Part shown: positions 6,075 through 10,053 of the stretch, one piece after another
Layout of the letters: each line of letters starts with the position of its first letter
How positions within the stretch are numbered: position 1 is the first letter of the stretch
Assembly: GCA_005880345.1 (NCBI GenBank)
Contig: VBGE01000281.1
Coordinates: forward strand, 7,725-17,777
Direction: 5' to 3'
Length of the DNA stretch: 10,053 bases
From: Chloroflexota bacterium
GTDB taxonomy: Bacteria; Chloroflexota; Dormibacteria; Dormibacterales; Dormibacteraceae
Notes under the pieces: model-generated
What the model was told of the DNA's origin: nothing
The model's database searches: none
The model's input: the letters and a program-made list of their open reading frames with translations, nothing else
Position numbers and translations under genes: made by a program

Positions 6075-7364
6075 TTGAGAGATGTGATCGGTGCCCCCGC
6101 CGCATGGCTGGCGCGCGCCATCCGCGACAAGCAGGTCTCTTCGCTGGAGGTCGTACGCGCGCACCTGGAGCACATCCACACCGTCAACCCACGGCTGAAC
6201 GCGGTGGTCTTCGCCACTGCGGAGAGCGCCCTCAAAGAGGCGCGGAACGCCGACCGCCGCAACACGCGAAAGAACGTGCTGGGCCCGCTGCACGGTGTGC
6301 CCTTCACCGCCAAGGACATCTTCAACACCAAGGGCCTACCGACGACCGCCGGCCTGCGGATCATGCGCAGCCACGTCCCCGACCACGACGCGACGGTCAT
6401 CGCGCGCATGCGCCGGGCCGGGGCCATCCTGATCGGCAAGACCAACTGCCCGCCGGGCGGCACGGGCGGGGAAAGCTGGAACTCCATCCACGGGGGGACA
6501 CGCAACCCGTACGACGTCAACCGAACGCCGGGCGGCAGCAGCAGCGGCGAGGCGTCGATCATCGCGGCGGCCGGCTCACCACTCGGCCTTGGCAGCGACT
6601 CGGGCGGCAGCATCCGCATGCCGGCCAGCTACTGCGGCATCACCGCGCTCAAGCCGACGGCCGGCCTGATCCCGGTCACGGGCGCCTACGCCATGCCCGG
6701 CGGCCTGAGCGACCCGCGGAGCCAGGTGGGCCCGATGGCCCGCTACGTCTCGGACCTGGCCCTCGTGCTGCCGGTCCTGGTCGGGCCCGACGGCATCGAC
6801 TCGGGGGTGGTGCCGGTGCCGCTGCCGAAACGGACCCCCCAGCTGGACGGGCTGAAGGTGGCCTGGTACGCCGACGACGGCATGGCAAAGCCGACGCAGG
6901 CTGTGAGCGCGGCCGTGCGCGCGGCGGCCCGGGCGCTCGCCGACCAGGGTTGCGCCGTGACCGAGGAGCGGCTGCCGTCGCTGACCGAGGCGTGGCAGGT
7001 CACCCAGGGCTACTGGGGCCTACGCCGCATGAGCCACGAGCGCATGTACAGGCGGTGGGATGCCTTCCGCAGCACCGTCCTGCGTTTCATGGACCGGTTC
7101 GACCTTATCGTCAGCCCGGTGGCGCCCGACATCGCGCCGCTGTACCGCGTCAAGCCGGTCGGCGACCACATGTTCAGCTACACCGTCCCGTTCAGCCTCT
7201 CCGGCAACCCGTGCGTCGTGGTGCGCGCGGGCACCTCGCCGGAGAACATGCCGATCGGGGTGCAGGTCGTGGCTCGGAACTGGAACGACCTCGTCGCCCT
7301 GCGCGCCGCGCGCGCCATCGAAAGAGCGCTGGGAGGTTGGCGGCCTGCTAGCGTGATCGGGTGA
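6075..7364 (+). CDS. Amidase-signature family hydrolase with complete Lys-Ser-Ser triad
   Basis: This 429-residue soluble enzyme hydrolyses C-N amide bonds. The order of motifs is classic: PLHGVPFTAKD with catalytic Lys K80, GKTNCPPGG (121-129), TPGGSSSGEA with the cis-serine S155, and GSDSGGSIRMP with nucleophile S179. The spacings K80-S155-S179 equal those of mammalian fatty-acid amide hydrolase, and the stretch from GSPLGLGSD to ITALKPT strongly resembles it. The C-terminal GNPCVVV (start of the last strand) and MPIGVQVVA are also typical. The substrate cannot be assigned. The candidates are small amides, fatty amides or cyclic imides. A GatA role is unlikely because no gatB or gatC is adjacent, although those can lie elsewhere. 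A TTG start is chosen from the GGAAG ribosome site. The stop overlaps the next start as GTGA. Confidence 0.92.
   Translation: MRDVIGAPAAWLARAIRDKQVSSLEVVRAHLEHIHTVNPRLNAVVFATAESALKEARNADRRNTRKNVLGPLHGVPFTAKDIFNTKGLPTTAGLRIMRSHVPDHDATVIARMRRAGAILIGKTNCPPGGTGGESWNSIHGGTRNPYDVNRTPGGSSSGEASIIAAAGSPLGLGSDSGGSIRMPASYCGITALKPTAGLIPVTGAYAMPGGLSDPRSQVGPMARYVSDLALVLPVLVGPDGIDSGVVPVPLPKRTPQLDGLKVAWYADDGMAKPTQAVSAAVRAAARALADQGCAVTEERLPSLTEAWQVTQGYWGLRRMSHERMYRRWDAFRSTVLRFMDRFDLIVSPVAPDIAPLYRVKPVGDHMFSYTVPFSLSGNPCVVVRAGTSPENMPIGVQVVARNWNDLVALRAARAIERALGGWRPASVIG
7349..7354 (+). promoter_or_regulatory. Candidate leaderless -10 element TAGCGT before the VWA gene
   Basis: TAGCGT matches TANNNT and ends 6 bases before the GTG at 7361. 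Transcription from it would begin at or next to the start codon. It lies inside the last codons of the amidase, so the VWA gene could have its own message besides read-through. The same hexamer stands at the same distance before pckA. Confidence 0.45.
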
Positions 7365-9343
7365 AGTTCCGCTACTCGCGGTGGGACGGAACCCAGAAGC
7401 TCGATGACCTCGACGCGGGCGACGTCCTCGACGCGCTGTCCGACGACCTGATGAACTACGGCGACCTCAACGCCGCCCTGCAGCGCTTCCTTCGCTGGGG
7501 GTCGCCGAACCTGCCAGGCCTCGAGCAGCTGCTGAAGCAGCTACGTGAGGCGCGCGAACGCGAGCTCGGCCGATACAACCTCGATTCGACGGTCGACGAG
7601 CTGCGGCAGCAGGTGCAGGAGGTCATCGACGCCGAGCGCTCAGGCATCGATCGCCGCCTGCAGGAGGCCACTCCGGAGGGCCGCAAGCTGCTGGACCGGA
7701 TCGCCAGGCAGCGCAACGACCAGCTGGATCGCCTCCCAGAAGACCTCGGCGGCCGCGTCAAGGGACTGCGCAACTACGAGTTCGTCGACGACGAGGCGCG
7801 CCAGAAGTTCGAGGACCTGCTGCAAAAGCTGCAGAAGCAGATGCTCGACCAGATGTTCCAGGGCATCAAGGGTTCGCTGCAGCAGATGCAGGGCCAGGAC
7901 CTGTCACGCGTCCGCGACATGGTGCGCGAGCTGAACAAGATGCTCGAGCAGCGCATGGAAGGGCGCACGCCCGACTTCAACGGCTTCATGCAGCGCTTCG
8001 GCGACATGTTCCCGCCGGGAATCAACAGCCTGGACGAGCTGCTGGAGCACCTGCAGAGACAGATGGCGCAGATGCAGTCGCTGCTGCAGAGCCTCAGCCC
8101 AGAGGCGCGGGAAGAGCTGCGCCAGATGATGGACGCGCTCTTGCAGGACGACTCGCTGCGGCTCGAGCTGGCGCGGCTGTCCGGCTTCATGCAGGCGATG
8201 ATGCCGCCCTCCGAGCTGAGCGAGCGCTACCCCTTCTTCGGCGAGGACCCGCTGTCGATGGGCGAGGCGATGGGCCTGATGGAGCGACTGCAGCAGATGG
8301 ATCGCCTCGAGTCGCAGCTCGAGCGCGGCAGCTTCCGCCCCGACGACGTCGACCGCTCGCTCGCGCAGGAGCTGCTCGGCCCGGACGCCCGGCAGGCGCT
8401 CGACCAGCTGCGCCAGGTCACCGAGGTGCTCGAGAAGGCGGGCTACGTGGAGCGCAAGGGCCGCCGCCTCGAGCTCACGCCGCGAGGCATGCGCCGCATC
8501 GGCCAGTCGGCGCTGCGGGACATCTTCGACCAGCTCAAGAAGACGCGGATGGGCCAGCACCAGCTGTGGCGCGGCGGCGTCGGCACCGATGCCTCGGATG
8601 ACCTCAAGACCTACGAGTACGGCGACCCGTTCCTGCTCGAGATGAAGGAGACGCTGTTCAACTCGATCGTGCGCGAGGGGCCGAAGGTGCCCGTCAAGAT
8701 GGCTCCGCAGGACTTCGTCGTCCACCGCACCGAGCACATGACGCAGGCGTCGACGGTGCTGATGATCGACATGAGCCGGTCGATGTTCCTGCGCGGCTGC
8801 TTCCTGGCCGCGAAGAAGGTCGCCATCGCCCTCGATTCGCTGATCCGCAGCCAGTACCCGCGTGACTCGCTCTACGTTGTGGGCTTTTCCAACTACGCGG
8901 TCGAGCTCAAGCCGCAGTCACTGCCGCAGCTGGCGCTGAACGATTACGTGTACGGCACGAACATGCAGCATGGCTTCCAGCTGGCCCGCTCGCTGCTGGC
9001 CAAGCACCGCGGCAATCGCCAGGTGATCATGATCACGGACGGCGAGCCCACCGCACATCTGGAAGAGAACGGTCGCGCGTCGTTCGCCTATCCGCCGACC
9101 TACAAGACGATCCAGCAGACCCTGAGCGAGGTCAGGCGCTGCACGCGCGACCGGATCGTGATCAACACGTTCATGCTCGAGCGCGGGCCGTACCTGACCG
9201 AGTTCATCAACCAGATGACGCGGATCAACAAGGGTCGCGCGTTCTTCGTTTCGCCGGACCGGCTCGGCGAGTACATCCTGGTCGACTACGTGAGCGGCAA
9301 GCAGCGGCGGCGGGCCAGCGCCCGACGCGCGCGCATCGCGTAG
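7361..9343 (+). CDS. VWA-domain protein with long helical N-terminal part (COG4867/Rv0959-like)
   Basis: The protein has 660 residues with no signal peptide or membrane helix, so it is cytosolic. Residues 50-330 are mostly helical and rich in Gln, Met, Leu and charged residues (for example QRQMAQMQSLLQSLSPEA, 232-249), likely coiled coil. Residues about 348-394 (TEVLEKAGYVERKGRRLEL then TPRGMRRIG) look like a winged helix. A C-terminal VWA domain (about 463-645) has a full metal-binding MIDAS: DMSRS (D470, S472, S474), T533 in YGTN and D560 in ITDGEP. Length and layout recall mycobacterial Rv0959 and COG4867, which usually sit beside a magnesium-chelatase-like AAA+ ATPase (Rv0958). That pairing suggests a metal-dependent adaptor or chaperone role. 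No ATPase gene lies in this window. The GTG start overlaps the amidase stop as GTGA and follows a possible leaderless -10 box. The molecular function of the family is not established. Confidence 0.9.
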   Translation: MKFRYSRWDGTQKLDDLDAGDVLDALSDDLMNYGDLNAALQRFLRWGSPNLPGLEQLLKQLREARERELGRYNLDSTVDELRQQVQEVIDAERSGIDRRLQEATPEGRKLLDRIARQRNDQLDRLPEDLGGRVKGLRNYEFVDDEARQKFEDLLQKLQKQMLDQMFQGIKGSLQQMQGQDLSRVRDMVRELNKMLEQRMEGRTPDFNGFMQRFGDMFPPGINSLDELLEHLQRQMAQMQSLLQSLSPEAREELRQMMDALLQDDSLRLELARLSGFMQAMMPPSELSERYPFFGEDPLSMGEAMGLMERLQQMDRLESQLERGSFRPDDVDRSLAQELLGPDARQALDQLRQVTEVLEKAGYVERKGRRLELTPRGMRRIGQSALRDIFDQLKKTRMGQHQLWRGGVGTDASDDLKTYEYGDPFLLEMKETLFNSIVREGPKVPVKMAPQDFVVHRTEHMTQASTVLMIDMSRSMFLRGCFLAAKKVAIALDSLIRSQYPRDSLYVVGFSNYAVELKPQSLPQLALNDYVYGTNMQHGFQLARSLLAKHRGNRQVIMITDGEPTAHLEENGRASFAYPPTYKTIQQTLSEVRRCTRDRIVINTFMLERGPYLTEFINQMTRINKGRAFFVSPDRLGEYILVDYVSGKQRRRASARRARIA

Positions 9344-9349
9344 TAGCGT
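9344..9349 (+). promoter_or_regulatory. Candidate leaderless -10 element TAGCGT before pckA
   Basis: TAGCGT begins immediately after the VWA stop codon and ends 7 bases before the pckA GTG at 9357. An in-frame TAG at 9351 rules out any earlier start, and there is no Shine-Dalgarno. Leaderless transcription starting at the GTG would explain this arrangement. Confidence 0.5.
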
Positions 9350-9356
9350 TTAGGTC

Positions 9357-10053
9357 GTGGTCGCGAAGGGTGAGGTTGCCGTCGAACGGCGCAATCTCAG
9401 TCCCGCCGCCCTTTACGAAGAGGCGATCCGCCGGGATGAGGCGGCCATCGTCTCGACCGGCGCCCTGACCGCCGAGACCGGCAAGCACACGGGCCGTTCT
9501 CCGAAGGACAAGTTCTTCGTCAAGGAGCCGACCAGCCAGGACGCCATCTGGTGGCACCCCGGCAACCAGCCCATCACGTCCGCGAAGTTCGACGGCCTTC
9601 TGGCGCGCATGGAAGAGTTCGTCCAGACGCAGCCCGTCTACACGCAGGACGTGTTCGCGTGCGCCGACCCGCGCTTCCGGCTGCGGGTGCGCGTGATCAC
9701 AGAGATGGCGTGGCACAGCCTGTTCGCGCGGAACCTCTTCATCCGGCCCAACGCCGAAGAGCATTTGAGCTTCGAGCCGGATTTCACGGTCATCGCGCTG
9801 CCGTCGCTGAAGGCTGACCCCGCCCGCGACGGCACGAAGAGCGAGACGTTCATCCTGGTCAACCTCGGGCGCCGCATCGTGCTCATCGGCGGTACCGGTT
9901 ACGCCGGCGAGATCAAGAAGTCGATCTTCACCGCGCTCAACTACCTGCTGCCCGCCCAAAACGTGTTTCCGATGCACTGCTCGGCCAACACCGAGCAAGA
10001 CGGCTCCGACGTGGCGCTTTTCTTCGGGTTGAGCGGCACCGGCAAGACGACGT
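9357..10053 (+). CDS. pckA: Phosphoenolpyruvate carboxykinase (ATP), N-terminal part, runs off right edge
   Basis: The first 232 codons of ATP-dependent PEPCK are present. The enzyme converts oxaloacetate and ATP to PEP, CO2 and ADP in the cytosol, the entry step of gluconeogenesis. Visible motifs are HTGRSPKDKF with substrate-binding R48, GTGYAGEIKKS with metal-ligand K188 and nearby Y182, MHCSAN with metal-ligand H207, and the kinase P-loop GLSGTGKTT (224-232), where the window ends. The spacing K188-H207 equals that of Escherichia coli PckA K213-H232. The C-terminal half, with the remaining metal and adenine contacts, is outside. GTG at 9357 is the only reasonable start, because an in-frame stop lies two codons earlier and no other start codon follows soon. 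ATP-type PEPCK is less usual in classical Actinobacteria, which mostly use the GTP type. That weakly favours another high-GC phylum. Confidence 0.96.
   Translation, partial: MVAKGEVAVERRNLSPAALYEEAIRRDEAAIVSTGALTAETGKHTGRSPKDKFFVKEPTSQDAIWWHPGNQPITSAKFDGLLARMEEFVQTQPVYTQDVFACADPRFRLRVRVITEMAWHSLFARNLFIRPNAEEHLSFEPDFTVIALPSLKADPARDGTKSETFILVNLGRRIVLIGGTGYAGEIKKSIFTALNYLLPAQNVFPMHCSANTEQDGSDVALFFGLSGTGKTT

Noticed and set aside
5103..6293. Minus-strand frame of about 400 codons
   Set aside because: It is antisense to three supported genes, and its composition is typical of a shadow frame.
7904..8737. Minus-strand frame opposite the VWA gene, His- and Leu-rich
   Set aside because: It mirrors the Gln/Leu/Glu codons of the coiled-coil region and has no recognisable domain.
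9225..9998. Minus-strand frame opposite pckA
   Set aside because: pckA motifs are beyond doubt on the plus strand. The opposite frame shows no domain.

Overview
The window is GC-rich bacterial chromosomal DNA, about two-thirds G+C by eye and densely packed with genes. The only intergenic gaps are a 26-base gap and a 51-base gap. Several starts are GTG or TTG, and neighbouring genes often overlap by one to four bases. The end of the window carries an ATP-type PEP carboxykinase. Next to it is a VWA protein of the kind best known from Actinobacteria. Together these suggest a soil-type high-GC lineage such as Chloroflexota, Dormibacterota or a deep actinobacterial relative. This is an inference from gene content and style; no taxonomic marker gene is present. 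I see no tRNA, rRNA, CRISPR array, insertion sequence or phage gene.

Region 1 (1-6023) looks like an envelope or glycan locus. It has three polytopic membrane proteins of the GT87 (DUF2029) polyprenyl-phosphate-sugar glycosyltransferase type. The first runs off the left edge on the minus strand, the second is divergent from it (699-1877, plus) and the third lies at 4138-5391 (plus). Between the second and third is a minus-strand pair coupled by a GTGA overlap: a GMC-type flavin oxidoreductase (2662-4167), then an extended short-chain dehydrogenase/epimerase (1814-2665). The third GT87 gene is joined by a TGATG overlap to a small metallo-beta-lactamase-fold hydrolase of the YtkL/UPF0173 type (5391-6023).

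Two of these genes look damaged or remodelled. The GMC oxidoreductase has no visible FAD-binding GxGxxG segment where it should begin, at the point where it meets the divergent GT87 gene. The metallo-hydrolase appears to lack the strand that normally carries the metal-bridging Asp.

Region 2 (6024-10053) is all on the plus strand and looks like housekeeping and accessory metabolism. It holds an amidase-signature hydrolase with a complete Lys-Ser-Ser triad (6075-7364), a 660-residue protein with a long Gln/Met-rich helical part and a C-terminal VWA domain (7361-9343), and the first 232 codons of pckA (9357 onward). The last two genes start at GTG codons, each preceded at 6-7 bases by the same hexamer TAGCGT. 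That is the spacing expected of a -10 element driving leaderless mRNA.

The best leads are the internally shortened metallo-hydrolase, the GMC gene with a missing N-terminal nucleotide-binding loop plus a four-cysteine cluster, and the repeated leaderless promoter pattern.
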